This document shows positions 1-7,903 of a stretch of 32,985 nucleotides of DNA, in pieces. The first letter of the stretch is position 1; every line of letters starts with the position of its first letter. Origin of the DNA: CAYNXB01 sp964401045 (GTDB taxonomy: Bacteria; Pseudomonadota; Alphaproteobacteria; Sphingomonadales; Sphingomonadaceae); assembly GCA_964401045.1 (NCBI GenBank), contig CAYNXB010000028.1, positions 1 to 32,985 of the forward strand, read 5' to 3'. Under the pieces are notes generated by a model. The model ran no database searches. It was not told where the DNA came from and worked only from the letters and a program-made list of their open reading frames with translations. A program made the position numbers and the translations under genes.

Positions 1-139
1 GCACGTCGGGCAGCGCGCGGCTCACGATCACGCTCATCGCGTAATCGAGGTAGCTGGTCTTCATTTCGTCGACGATGTCGACGCGCTCGAAACCGCCGGC
101 GGGGGCGGGGGTATCCATAATATCGGTATCGTCGCTCAC
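1..139 (-). CDS. gyrA: DNA gyrase subunit A, N-terminal fragment
   Basis: Partial gene running off the left edge; only about 46 residues are present. The reverse strand reads a short acidic leader, then ERVDIVDEMKTSYLDYAMSV and IVSRALPDV, the characteristic start of GyrA just before its catalytic winged-helix domain. GyrA is the DNA-breaking subunit of gyrase, which introduces negative supercoils. I chose the GTG at 139 because it gives the acidic leader usual for GyrA; an ATG at 118 is the alternative and neither has a strong Shine-Dalgarno. It is divergent from the TPR gene. The family call is secure, the exact start less so. Confidence 0.93.
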   Translation of the reverse strand, partial: MSDDTDIMDTPAPAGGFERVDIVDEMKTSYLDYAMSVIVSRALPDV

Positions 140-432
140 AGGGCGGGTCCGGTCCGTTCTTGGTCTGATTTTCGACCTTGCCCGGAGCCCCTAGGCCAAG
201 GGGGAAGGGCAGGCCAGCTTGCCCGGGTACAGATGGGGATCAAACAGGCGTTTTTCCACACCTCGCTTGGCTGAAACGACGCCGGCGCGTTTCATCGTGA
301 AAATGACGCATTCAATCGGCATTCAGGGGCGCTGCCGCAGAGCCGGTTTGCATTTTTCAACTCCGCGCGGCAGTAGCCGCCGGCGCATTGTCCGTGATGG
401 CATTTTTCGCGAGTTTTGAGGAGAGATTCCGA
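140..432. other. Divergent gyrA / TPR-gene intergenic region
   Basis: About 290 bases with no supportable gene; the 66-codon open frame at 219-419 has no credible ribosome site and looks incidental. The stretch should hold the promoters of gyrA (minus) and the TPR gene (plus), but I cannot pick a convincing -35/-10 pair. It contains a dyad at 273-293 (GAAACG, then a self-complementary CGCCGGCG, then CGTTTC, with one bulged A), not followed by a T run. Confidence 0.5.
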
Positions 433-1743
433 ATGTTTCGAGCGTTTCATTCCGCGCGGACGAGCTACCGTACGCGCATGACTTCCAGGCTGGCGCTGGC
501 ACTGGCGTTGGCCACGGGCGTGGCGGTCGGTGTCGCCGGCTTTGCCGAGCCTGCCTATGCGCAGAAGAAGGGCAAGGAACCCAAGGCGCAGAACTCCAAG
601 GGTTTTGTCGCCGCTTACGAGCCGGTCGACAAGGCTTTCAAAGCGGTCGCCGAGGGCGGCGACTATTCTGGCGTCAAGGCGCAGCTGCCGGGCATGATCG
701 CCGCGGCGGAGAACAACGACGACAAGTTCGTGGCCGGCCAGATGGCGCTGGTGATCGGCAACAAGAGCACCGATCCCGCGCTGCAGCGCCAGGGACTCGA
801 GCTGATGCTCGGCAGCGGCAAGGTCGCGCCGGAGCAGGTCGGGCAGTTCCAGTACTTCGTCGGCAACCTCGCCTACCAGGCGAAGGACTATCCCGCTGCG
901 CGCACCGCGCTCGAAGCGGCGGTTGCGGCCGGTTACGCCGACGATCAGCTCCCCGCGCTGATGGCCGAATCCTATTTCGGCGCCAACGCGACTAACGAGG
1001 GCCTTGCCTACCTCACCAAGGTCGCGCGCGAGCGCCAGGCTGCGGGCAAAGCGGTTCCCGAAAGCTGGCTGCTGCGCGGGCTGCAGGTGGCTTACCAGGC
1101 GAAGAACGCGGCGGCGTCCAACGATCTCGCGGCGCTGCTCGTCTCGACCAATCCGACGCCCAAGAACTGGCAGGCAGCCCTGCAGGTCGTGCGTGAGCTC
1201 AACAGCGCCTGGACCAGCGAGGAAATCCTCGACCTCAGCCGGCTGATGATGGCCAGCGGCGGCATGCTGCGCGATTACGATCTCGCCGAATATGTCGAGG
1301 CCGCCGATCCGCGCAAGCTGTCGAACGAGGTGCTCACCGCGCTGGATACATCGGCCAAGGCCGGTGTGATTCCCGCCAATGCGCCGCGCTTCGCCGACGT
1401 TCGCCAGATCGCGCAGGACCGCGCGGCGGTCGACCGGGCTGACGCGGCCAAGACCAAAGGCTCGGTGCCCGCGACCGGCACGGCCGCGCTCGGCAACGGC
1501 GATCTGCTACTCTCGATCGGCGACTATGCAGGTGCCGAAGCGATGTACCAGGCGGCGATCGAGAAGGGCGGCATCGACGCCAACCGCGCGCTGACGCGCA
1601 AGGGCATTGCCCAATTGCAGCAGGGCAAGGCAGCAGAAGCCAAGGCCTCCTTCGCGCAAGTGCAGGGTGCGCGGGCGCCGCTCGCCAACCTGTGGTCGAT
1701 TTATGCCGACAAGAAGGGTGGAGCTGGGGCCCCGGCGGCCTGA
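433..1743 (+). CDS. Secreted tetratricopeptide-repeat protein
   Basis: Protein of 436 residues. The ATG at 433 is preceded by GAGGAG at good spacing, better than a start at 388. The N-terminus has a basic stretch and then a hydrophobic core from about residue 17, ending FAEPAYAQ, a likely signal peptide cut after AYA, so it should act in the periplasm. The mature part is alanine-rich and helical; the segment GDLLLSIGDYAGAEAMYQAA followed by a second similar helix pair near the C-terminus is TPR/Sel1-like. Such repeats usually serve as protein-binding scaffolds. No catalytic motif is visible. It stands alone, bounded by gyrA and by a terminator. The function is unknown beyond export and repeat content. 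Confidence 0.8.
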   Translation: MFRAFHSARTSYRTRMTSRLALALALATGVAVGVAGFAEPAYAQKKGKEPKAQNSKGFVAAYEPVDKAFKAVAEGGDYSGVKAQLPGMIAAAENNDDKFVAGQMALVIGNKSTDPALQRQGLELMLGSGKVAPEQVGQFQYFVGNLAYQAKDYPAARTALEAAVAAGYADDQLPALMAESYFGANATNEGLAYLTKVARERQAAGKAVPESWLLRGLQVAYQAKNAAASNDLAALLVSTNPTPKNWQAALQVVRELNSAWTSEEILDLSRLMMASGGMLRDYDLAEYVEAADPRKLSNEVLTALDTSAKAGVIPANAPRFADVRQIAQDRAAVDRADAAKTKGSVPATGTAALGNGDLLLSIGDYAGAEAMYQAAIEKGGIDANRALTRKGIAQLQQGKAAEAKASFAQVQGARAPLANLWSIYADKKGGAGAPAA

Positions 1744-1766
1744 TATCCGCTTCGATGAAACGCGAG

Positions 1767-1797
1767 CGGCGCGGCCCTTCGGGTCCGCGCCGTTTTC
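1767..1797. terminator. Bidirectional intrinsic terminator
   Basis: The arms CGGCGCGG-CCC and GGG-T-CCGCGCCG form an 11-bp GC stem with one bulged T around a TTCG tetraloop, followed by TTTT. It lies between the convergent TPR gene (ends 1743) and NYN gene (ends 1801), so it can serve both, although the T run is on the plus side only. Confidence 0.85.
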
Positions 1798-1800
1798 GTA

Positions 1801-2508
1801 TTAGCGAAGGCGCTTGACGAAGAGCTGGTTGTCGCGCCGCCGGAGTTCGAAGTTGCCGATCGTGCGTACGAGATCGGACAAGCGCTTGAAGCCGTAGTTG
1901 CGCGCGTCGAAGCTCGAACGGTTGCCGGCGATCTGGCCGACTTCCTGGAGCTTGGCATAGCCTTCCTCGTCGCGGTTCGCGGCTTTCCACGCCGCGCCGA
2001 GCAGCTCAACCAGTTGCTCGTCGATTGCGGGCGAGGCGGCGGCCGGCCCGTCCTCCTCCTTCGCGTTGGTGTGGATCAACTGGTCGACGTCGATGTAGCG
2101 CGTGCACGCCGTCTTGAACGCTTCGGGCGCCTTGGCGCTGCCGAAGCCGTAGACGATCAGCCCATCCTGCCTGAGGCGCGTTACCAGCGGGGTGAAGTCA
2201 CTGTCCGAGCTCATGATGCCGAAGCCGTGGACCTTGCCGCCATAGAGCAGGTCGATCGCGTCGATCGTCATCGCCATGTCGGTCGCGTTCTTGCCGCGGG
2301 TGAGGTCGAACTGCTGCACCGGCTGCAGGCCGTAGCGGTGGGTGATCTTGTTCCAGTTGCTGAGCGCAGGCTTGGCCCAATTTCCGTAAGCGCGGCGGAT
2401 GTTTACCTGGCCGAGCTCCGCGAGCACCGTAAGCACCGGATCGATGCCATGATAGCTGGCGTTGTCGGCGTCTATCAGCAGGGCTATATTCTTGGCTTCG
2501 GCTTCCAT
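1801..2508 (-). CDS. NYN-domain putative ribonuclease with C-terminal OST-HTH/LOTUS domain
   Basis: Protein of 235 residues in the DUF88/LabA-like family. The N-terminal NYN (PIN-like) domain spans about residues 7-150, with the acidic residues expected for metal-dependent RNA cleavage: LLIDADN (D13, D15), KNATDMAMTIDAID and MSSDSDF. The C-terminal part from about 165, ending RRRDNQLFVKRLR, fits an OST-HTH/LOTUS winged helix, an RNA-binding module. The ATG at 2508 is used because GGGAG at 2517-2521 sits 8 bases upstream; a GTG at 2511 is adjacent. The gene begins 12 bases after the carbonic anhydrase stop, so the two are probably co-transcribed. The physiological RNA target is unknown. Confidence 0.85.
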   Translation of the reverse strand: MEAEAKNIALLIDADNASYHGIDPVLTVLAELGQVNIRRAYGNWAKPALSNWNKITHRYGLQPVQQFDLTRGKNATDMAMTIDAIDLLYGGKVHGFGIMSSDSDFTPLVTRLRQDGLIVYGFGSAKAPEAFKTACTRYIDVDQLIHTNAKEEDGPAAASPAIDEQLVELLGAAWKAANRDEEGYAKLQEVGQIAGNRSSFDARNYGFKRLSDLVRTIGNFELRRRDNQLFVKRLR

Positions 2509-2520
2509 CACGCGAACTCC

Positions 2521-3168
2521 CTAGGCCGCCGAGAAGCGGCCAGTGCTCTCGTCGAGCAGGTGCAACTCGCCGTCGGCGATGGCGAAGAATGCGCCGGTCA
2601 GCCGCAACTCTCCGCGCTGCTCCTTGGCCGCGACGCACGGGAATGTCCGCAAGTTATCCAGGCTGACGCGCACGGCTGCGTGCTCCATCGCCCGCTCCGC
2701 CTCTCGTCCGCTGGTGCCGTATTGCTCCGCGACGGCATCGCGCGCTTCGTCCAGCATGCTGATCCAGTCCGCGATGAAGCCGCCCTGGCCAGGCTCGGCG
2801 CCCAGCATCTCCTGCGTCAGCGCCGCGTGGCAGCCTCCGCACATGCCGTGGCCCATCACCACGATCTCGCGCACTTTGAGCACCTGGACCGCAAACTCGA
2901 GCGCGGCGGAGACGCCATGATGGCCGGGCGAAGTTTCGAACTCAGGCACGAGCGCGGCGATGTTGCGAACGACGAAGATTTCGCCCGGTGCCGTATCGAA
3001 GATTCGCGCCGGTTCAGAGCGGCTGTCCGAGCAGGCGATTACCATTACCTGGGGCGATTGCCCCTCGCTCAGGCGCGCCCACCGCTCTCGTTCATCGTTC
3101 CAACCGCATTTCCTGAACCGGTGGTAACCGGCGATTAGCTCGGCAAGCTCTGGCGATGGTGTGGACAT
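2521..3168 (-). CDS. Beta-class carbonic anhydrase
   Basis: Protein of 215 residues catalysing reversible hydration of CO2 to bicarbonate in the cytoplasm. The zinc site is clear: C46 and D48 in ACSDSR, H107 and C110 in GHGMCGGC; the D48-R50 dyad typical of beta enzymes is present. FVVRNIAALVP and GVSAALEFAV are family signatures. I chose ATG 3168 (MSTPSPEL); in-frame starts at 3180 and 3204 would add residues not expected for the family. It is the first gene of a pair with the NYN ribonuclease and is divergent from lipA across about 60 bases that must hold both promoters. Confidence 0.93.
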   Translation of the reverse strand: MSTPSPELAELIAGYHRFRKCGWNDERERWARLSEGQSPQVMVIACSDSRSEPARIFDTAPGEIFVVRNIAALVPEFETSPGHHGVSAALEFAVQVLKVREIVVMGHGMCGGCHAALTQEMLGAEPGQGGFIADWISMLDEARDAVAEQYGTSGREAERAMEHAAVRVSLDNLRTFPCVAAKEQRGELRLTGAFFAIADGELHLLDESTGRFSAA

Positions 3169-3228
3169 GCATCGCCCCATGCCTCGTGCCCTTGTCGCTG
3201 GCAAGTGGGGGGCCTAAGTGGCGCTCAT

Positions 3229-4179
3229 ATGAACGATCTTTCGCCACAGCCGCCCGGCGCGCCTCGCCCGGAACGCCAGCGCAAGCCGGACTGGATCCGG
3301 GTCAAGGCGCCGGTGAGCAAGGGCTATCACGAAACCCGCGCCCTGATGCGGGAGCTCAACCTCAACACCGTGTGTGAGGAAGCGGCTTGCCCGAACATCG
3401 GCGAGTGCTGGACCAAAAAGCACGCGACGGTGATGATCCTGGGGGACGTGTGCACCCGCGCCTGCGCGTTCTGCAACGTCAAGACCGGCATGCCGCGCAT
3501 GGTCGATCCGCTCGAGCCGGAGCACACGGCGGCCGCCGCAGCGCGGCTCGGCCTCGAACACATCGTCATCACCAGCGTCGATCGCGATGACCTGCCGGAC
3601 GGCGGAGCGGGACAGTTCGTCAAGGTGATCGAGGCGCTGCGGCGTGAGACGCCGACGACCACGATCGAGATCCTCACGCCCGATTTCCGCGGCAAGATGC
3701 GCCCGGCGGTCGAGGCGATCTGCGCCGCCGGGCCGGACGTGTACAACCACAATCTGGAGACCGTGCCGCGGCTCTATCCCACGATCCGGCCGGGCGCTCG
3801 CTATTACGCCTCGCTGCGGCTGCTCGAGGAGGTCAAGCGCCACGATCCGGCTATCTTCACCAAGTCCGGTCTGATGATGGGCCTCGGCGAGGCGCGGCTC
3901 GAAGTGCACCAAGTGATGGACGACATGCGCACCGCCGACGTCGATTTCCTCACCCTCGGGCAGTACCTCCAGCCGACGCCGAAGCATGCGAAAGTCGAAG
4001 AGTTCGTCGAGCCAAAGACCTTCGCCGCCTACGGTGCGATCGCGCGTGCCAAGGGCTTTCTCCAGGTGGCATCGAGCCCGCTTACCCGGTCGAGCTATCA
4101 CGCCGGCGCCGATTTCGCGGAAATGAAGGCCGCGCGCGAGGCGAAGCTGGCCAAGAACCCGACTACGCAGAACGGCTGA
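3229..4179 (+). CDS. lipA: Lipoyl synthase
   Basis: Radical SAM enzyme of 316 residues that inserts two sulfur atoms into protein-bound octanoyl groups to make lipoyl cofactors, needed by the PDH E2 encoded later in this window (30185-31468). Both iron-sulfur sites are visible: the auxiliary cluster C49, C54, C60 (NTVCEEAACPNIGEC) and the radical SAM cluster C75, C79, C82 (CTRACAFC). The C-terminal RSSYHAG carries the serine ligand of the auxiliary cluster. ATG 3229 is chosen over GTG 3205 because the family starts close to the KPDWIRVK segment. The stop TGA shares one base with the next ATG (TGATG), indicating translational coupling. Confidence 0.97.
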   Translation: MNDLSPQPPGAPRPERQRKPDWIRVKAPVSKGYHETRALMRELNLNTVCEEAACPNIGECWTKKHATVMILGDVCTRACAFCNVKTGMPRMVDPLEPEHTAAAAARLGLEHIVITSVDRDDLPDGGAGQFVKVIEALRRETPTTTIEILTPDFRGKMRPAVEAICAAGPDVYNHNLETVPRLYPTIRPGARYYASLRLLEEVKRHDPAIFTKSGLMMGLGEARLEVHQVMDDMRTADVDFLTLGQYLQPTPKHAKVEEFVEPKTFAAYGAIARAKGFLQVASSPLTRSSYHAGADFAEMKAAREAKLAKNPTTQNG

Positions 4180-4640
4180 TGCCCGGCATCCGTGAGGTGC
4201 GGCGGTTGCCCTATACCGCCGAGCAGATGTTCGACCTCGTCGCCGATGTCGGCCGTTATGCCGAGTTCCTGCCGTGGGTGGTGGCGACGCGGATCAAGTC
4301 CGATGGCGAGAGCGAGATGGTCGCCGACATGCTGGTCGGGTTCAAGGCGCTGCGCGAGAAGTTCACCTCGAAAGTGCTCAAGCAGCGCCCCCGGGAGATC
4401 GAGGTGATCTACCTCGACGGGCCACTCAAGGATCTCGACAACACCTGGCGCTTCAAGGATCTGCCTGACGGCGGGTGCGAGGTGGATTTCAGCGTCGAGT
4501 TCGCGTTCCGTAACCGCGTGTTCGAGGCCCTCGCCGGGCAATACTTCGACCGCGCGTTTCGCAAGATGGTGAGCGCGTTCGAAACCCGGGCGGAGCAGCT
4601 CTACGGCAACAGCAACTCGAGCGCGCAGAGCGTCGCGTGA
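4179..4640 (+). CDS. START-domain coenzyme Q-binding protein (COQ10/RatA family)
   Basis: Protein of 153 residues of the polyketide-cyclase/START family, in the branch that includes mitochondrial COQ10 and bacterial RatA. Signatures are the N-terminal YTAEQMFDLVADVGRYAEFL, LPWVVATRI, and the C-terminal amphipathic helix FDRAFRKMVSAFETRA. These proteins form a helix-grip fold with a hydrophobic cavity; in alphaproteobacteria a role in ubiquinone handling or respiration is assumed, and the toxin role of E. coli RatA should not be transferred. The gene overlaps the lipA stop by one base, and its last 40 bases overlap the end of the convergent cinA gene. Confidence 0.9.
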   Translation: MPGIREVRRLPYTAEQMFDLVADVGRYAEFLPWVVATRIKSDGESEMVADMLVGFKALREKFTSKVLKQRPREIEVIYLDGPLKDLDNTWRFKDLPDGGCEVDFSVEFAFRNRVFEALAGQYFDRAFRKMVSAFETRAEQLYGNSNSSAQSVA

Positions 4641-5098
4641 CGGCGCACGCCGGCGCGGTCCTGCTCCTCGAAGTTGCGTAGCTCGGCCTCGGGTTCCTCC
4701 TGCCCGCGTACCGCGCGCGCAAACACCACCGTGCCGACCGGCTTGCTGTCGGTGCCGCCATCAGGTCCGGCGACGCCGCTGATCGCCACCGCGACATCGG
4801 CCTCGCTTGCCTTCAGGGCGCCTTGCGCCATGGCGTAGACGCACGCGACGGAGACCGCGCCGAAGGTGTCGATGATGTCTTCCGGCACGTCGAGCATCTC
4901 CCGCTTCGCGTCGTTCGAATAGGTCACGAAGCTGCGGTCGAGCACCGAGGACGAGCCTGGAATTTCCGTCAGTGCCGCGGCGACCAGCCCGCCTGTGCAG
5001 CTTTCGGCGAGCGCGATCTTGCGCCCGGCGACGACATTCTCGTCGATCACACGCTGGGCCAGCGCCACTATATCGTCGGGGAGCAGATGATCGCTCAT
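4601..5098 (-). CDS. cinA: CinA-family nicotinamide-nucleotide amidase (PncC type)
   Basis: Protein of 165 residues, equal to the stand-alone C-terminal CinA domain; the N-terminal molybdopterin-binding-like domain of full CinA is absent. It likely deamidates NMN to nicotinate mononucleotide, salvaging the product of NAD-dependent DNA ligase. Seen motifs: LAESCTGGL (nucleophile S33), SFVTYSNDAKREML (K65), GAVS, and AISGVAGPDGGTDSKPVGTV. ATG 5098 overlaps the stop of the upstream secreted-protein gene in ATGA fashion. A longer open frame reaching 5224 is just read-through into that gene. The 3' end overlaps the convergent START gene by 40 bases. Confidence 0.93.
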   Translation of the reverse strand: MSDHLLPDDIVALAQRVIDENVVAGRKIALAESCTGGLVAAALTEIPGSSSVLDRSFVTYSNDAKREMLDVPEDIIDTFGAVSVACVYAMAQGALKASEADVAVAISGVAGPDGGTDSKPVGTVVFARAVRGQEEPEAELRNFEEQDRAGVRRHATLCALELLLP

Positions 5099-5634
5099 GA
5101 TTTCGCCACGCAGACCAGGGGGTGATTCGGCTCGAACACCGCGAACATCGTGCCGAGCAGGTTGCCGGCCTCCTTCGGATCGAGCGGGGCGATGGCGGCG
5201 GCAAGCTTGTCCACCTTTCCGCACTGTGTGGTCTGCGTGCGATTGGCGGCTTCCTGCACGATCATCGCATCGACCAGAGGGCGCATGGTCTCACCTGGAA
5301 TTTGCGACAGCATTCCCAGCGTGCCGTTCGTATTACCGGTCTTGCTGGCATTTGTGACGATCTTGAGCAGCGCCGAGCGTGCCTTCGGCCAGGCAGTGTT
5401 CTGCTGCGCGGTATAGCGCGCCGCCATCGCCTTGCCCTGCCGCGCAAGGAAGCCGTTCGTGCCCAGCGAAGCCGAGCAGCGCGTGGTCACGCCCTCGATC
5501 ACGCCGGGCATAGCGTAGATGAACGCGGCGCTCACCTCGTCCTGGCTGAAACACTGTTGTTGCGCGTGCGCGGCTTGCGTCTGCAAAGCGAGCGCGGCGG
5601 CTCCTGCGAAAGCTATGATTCTGGCGGATGCCAT
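5095..5634 (-). CDS. Secreted hypothetical protein with four cysteines
   Basis: Protein of 179 residues that I do not recognise. Residues 1-25 form a signal peptide (hydrophobic core, then AAHAQ). The mature part is mostly alpha-helical and has four cysteines (start of the mature chain, after VTTR, after QTTQ, and near the C-terminus), suggesting two disulfides in the periplasm. ATG 5634 follows AGAGGA at six bases. It begins 16 bases after the ispDF stop and ends overlapping cinA by four bases, so it is the middle gene of an ispDF-unknown-cinA operon. No catalytic motif is visible; neighbours give no clear clue, being cytoplasmic enzymes. Confidence 0.8.
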   Translation of the reverse strand: MASARIIAFAGAAALALQTQAAHAQQQCFSQDEVSAAFIYAMPGVIEGVTTRCSASLGTNGFLARQGKAMAARYTAQQNTAWPKARSALLKIVTNASKTGNTNGTLGMLSQIPGETMRPLVDAMIVQEAANRTQTTQCGKVDKLAAAIAPLDPKEAGNLLGTMFAVFEPNHPLVCVAKS

Positions 5635-5650
5635 CGATAGTCCTCTTTGA

Positions 5651-6802
5651 TCATTCCCGGAGCAAGGTCACGCTCGCCTGCGCGGCAATGCCTTCGCCGC
5701 GGCCGGTGAAGCCGAGCCGCTCGGTGGTGGTTGCCTTGACGCTCACTTGCGATGTCTCAACGCCGAGGAGTTCGGCGAGTTTCCCGCGCATCGCCTCACG
5801 ATGGGGGCCGATGCGCGGCGCTTCGCAGATCAAGGTGATGTCGACGTTGCCGATCCGCAAGCCATCCGCGGCGGCGAGTGAGACCGCGTGGGCGACGAAC
5901 TTCGCAGACGGCGCGCCTTTCCATTGCGGATCGCTCGGCGGAAAATGCTGTCCGATATCGCCCCGGGCGCAAGCGCCGAGGATCGCATCGACCACTGCAT
6001 GAAGGCCCACGTCGGCATCGCTATGCCCGGCGAGACCTTTGTCGTGCGCCACGTGTATGCCGCACAGCCACAGCTCCTCGCCTTCGACCAGGCGGTGGAC
6101 ATCGTATCCGGTTCCGACGCGGATCATCGGGGCGGCCGTGTCGAAGTCGGTGGCGAAGGTCAACTTGCGCAGCCGCTCGTCGCCTTCGACCAGCGCGACC
6201 TCGAGCCCGGCGGCGCGGGCCACCTGCGCGTCGTCGCCAGCATCGGGCGCGCCGGTCCAGCCGGCGTGGGCGGCGCGGATCTCGGGGTAACGGAAGGCTT
6301 GAGGGGTCTGCACCCGGCGAAGCTGTTCCCGGTCGGCTGAACCGGACATGAGGCCTGCCGATGCCACCGCAAGGCTGTCGACTACCGGCAGCACCGGGAT
6401 GGCGGCGGAATGATCGGCGAGGGCCGCCAGCAGCCGGTCGATCACCGCGCGGGGCAGATCCGGCCGGGCGGCATCGTGGATCAGGACCAGGTTGGGTACC
6501 GACACGGCCAGCGCTTCCAGCGCGGCGCGGACCGACTCCTGCCGGGTCGTGCCCCCGGTGACGAGGCGTACGTTCGGGATGCCGGCCAATGCGTCGCTCG
6601 CCAGCTCATCGGCGCCCGGTGGAAAGGCGACCACGATCGGATTCGCTCCGGCGTTCACCAATGCCTCGGCCGAGTGCCGGAGAACAGGCTTGCCACGCCA
6701 GCGGGCGAACTGCTTCGGCAGCTCGCCGCCAGCGCGCACGCCTTTACCCGCGGCGACGACGACTGCGGAGAAGGCAGGGAGGGGAGGGGGCTGATCCGGC
6801 AT
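5651..6802 (-). CDS. ispDF: Bifunctional IspDF, isoprenoid precursor (MEP) pathway
   Basis: Fusion of 383 residues catalysing two non-consecutive steps of the MEP pathway. Residues about 10-225 are IspD (CTP:MEP cytidylyltransferase): VVVAAGKGVRAGGELPKQF binds CTP, TTRQESV and IHDAARP follow. Residues about 227-383 are IspF (MECDP synthase): GTGYDVHRL (metal ligands D234, H236), GLAGHSDADV (H260), DIGQHFPPSD. The fusion is common in alphaproteobacteria. The product feeds isoprenoid synthesis, including ubiquinone and, in sphingomonads, carotenoids. It is the first gene of a three-gene minus-strand operon and is divergent from dusB. The ATG at 6802 lacks a strong Shine-Dalgarno but fits the family start. 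Confidence 0.96.
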   Translation of the reverse strand: MPDQPPPLPAFSAVVVAAGKGVRAGGELPKQFARWRGKPVLRHSAEALVNAGANPIVVAFPPGADELASDALAGIPNVRLVTGGTTRQESVRAALEALAVSVPNLVLIHDAARPDLPRAVIDRLLAALADHSAAIPVLPVVDSLAVASAGLMSGSADREQLRRVQTPQAFRYPEIRAAHAGWTGAPDAGDDAQVARAAGLEVALVEGDERLRKLTFATDFDTAAPMIRVGTGYDVHRLVEGEELWLCGIHVAHDKGLAGHSDADVGLHAVVDAILGACARGDIGQHFPPSDPQWKGAPSAKFVAHAVSLAAADGLRIGNVDITLICEAPRIGPHREAMRGKLAELLGVETSQVSVKATTTERLGFTGRGEGIAAQASVTLLRE

Positions 6803-6828
6803 GGGAACGGGTTATCGCGGCTAGCCGC

Positions 6829-6857
6829 TTGCCGCTCCGCTCGCAATCCACTATGCG
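6829..6857 (+). promoter_or_regulatory. Candidate sigma-70 promoter of the dusB-ntr operon
   Basis: TTGCCG at 6829 and TATGCG at 6852 are separated by 17 bases, 21 bases before the dusB ATG, in the 75-base gap divergent from ispDF. A palindrome CGGCTAGCCG lies just upstream at about 6818-6827. Hexamer matches are modest, so this is a guess from position and spacing. Confidence 0.3.
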
Positions 6858-6877
6858 GCTGCCCATATTTTAGGCAC

Positions 6878-7903
6878 ATGACGAAAATGACCTCGCTTCC
6901 TCCCTCTCCTGCGTTGAAGCCGATCCATGTCGGACCGGTGACGATCGACGTGCCGGTGATCCTCGCGCCGATGACCGGCGTGACGGACATGCCATTCCGC
7001 ACGCTCGTGCGGCGCTATGGCTCCGGGCTCAACGTCACCGAGATGATTGCCAGTCCGGCGATGATCCGCGAGACGCGCCAGTCGCTGCAAAAGGCCGCGT
7101 GGGACGTGAGCGAAGACCCGGTCTCGCTCCAGCTCGCGGGCTGCTCGCCGGCCGAGATGGCCGAGGCGGCCAAACTCAATGAAGATCGCGGCGCGGCGAT
7201 CATCGACATCAACATGGGCTGCCCGGTGAAGAAGGTCGTCAACGGCGATGCCGGCTCGGCGCTGATGCGCGACCTGCCGCTCGCTGCCAGCTTGATCGAG
7301 GCGACCGTGAAGGCCGTCTCGGTGCCGGTTACGGTGAAAATGCGAATGGGGTGGGACCATTCATCGCTCAATGCGCCCGAGCTTGCGCATATCGCCGAGG
7401 ACCTCGGCGCGAAGATGATCACCGTCCACGGTCGTACCCGTTGCCAGATGTACAAGGGCGAGGCCGACTGGCGCTTCATCCGCAAGGTGAAGCACGCTGT
7501 CGACATCCCGGTGATTGCCAACGGTGACATATGCACCGTCGCCGATGCCGCCGCGGCGCTCGAGCAGAGTGGCGCGGACGGCGTGATGATCGGCCGCGGC
7601 GCTTACGGAAAGCCATGGCTGCTCGGCCAGGTAATGCGCTGGTGGCAAAGCGGGGAGGCCGTGTCTGACCCGTTGCTAGACGAACAATATTCCGTGATCG
7701 TAGAGCATTACCGGCGAATGCTCGACCATTATGGCAAGGATGTCGCGGTCAAGGTCGCGCGCAAGCACGTCGGCTGGTACGTGAAGGGCGTGCCCGGCGC
7801 GGCCGAGTTCCGCAACACGGTCAACTTCATCAACGATCCCGAACAGGTGCTGGGCGAACTCGCGCGGTTCTACGAGCCGTTCCTGAGCCGCCGCGCGGCA
7901 TGA
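6878..7903 (+). CDS. dusB: tRNA-dihydrouridine synthase (DusB/NifR3)
   Basis: Flavoenzyme of 341 residues that reduces specific uridines in tRNA to dihydrouridine using FMN and NADPH. Motifs: ILAPMTGVTDMPFR at the N-terminus, the catalytic cysteine C115 in DINMGCPVKKV, VTVKMRMGW, ITVHGRTR, VIANGDI and IGRGAYGKPW for FMN phosphate binding. The ATG at 6878 gives the normal family length; the open frame extending back to 6410 lies inside antisense ispDF. It precedes ntrBC, the arrangement that gave nifR3 its name in Rhodobacter and Azospirillum. The TGA overlaps the ntrB ATG by four bases, so it is co-translated with the nitrogen regulators. Confidence 0.95.
   Translation: MTKMTSLPPSPALKPIHVGPVTIDVPVILAPMTGVTDMPFRTLVRRYGSGLNVTEMIASPAMIRETRQSLQKAAWDVSEDPVSLQLAGCSPAEMAEAAKLNEDRGAAIIDINMGCPVKKVVNGDAGSALMRDLPLAASLIEATVKAVSVPVTVKMRMGWDHSSLNAPELAHIAEDLGAKMITVHGRTRCQMYKGEADWRFIRKVKHAVDIPVIANGDICTVADAAAALEQSGADGVMIGRGAYGKPWLLGQVMRWWQSGEAVSDPLLDEQYSVIVEHYRRMLDHYGKDVAVKVARKHVGWYVKGVPGAAEFRNTVNFINDPEQVLGELARFYEPFLSRRAA

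Noticed and set aside
2014..3138. 374-codon plus-strand open frame
   Set aside because: It lies antisense to the NYN and carbonic anhydrase genes, which carry clear motifs; the frame has no recognisable domain and is a by-product of GC-rich codon use.
4179..4640. RatA toxin of a toxin-antitoxin pair
   Set aside because: No antitoxin partner is present, the gene is coupled to lipA, and the family in alphaproteobacteria is better tied to coenzyme Q.
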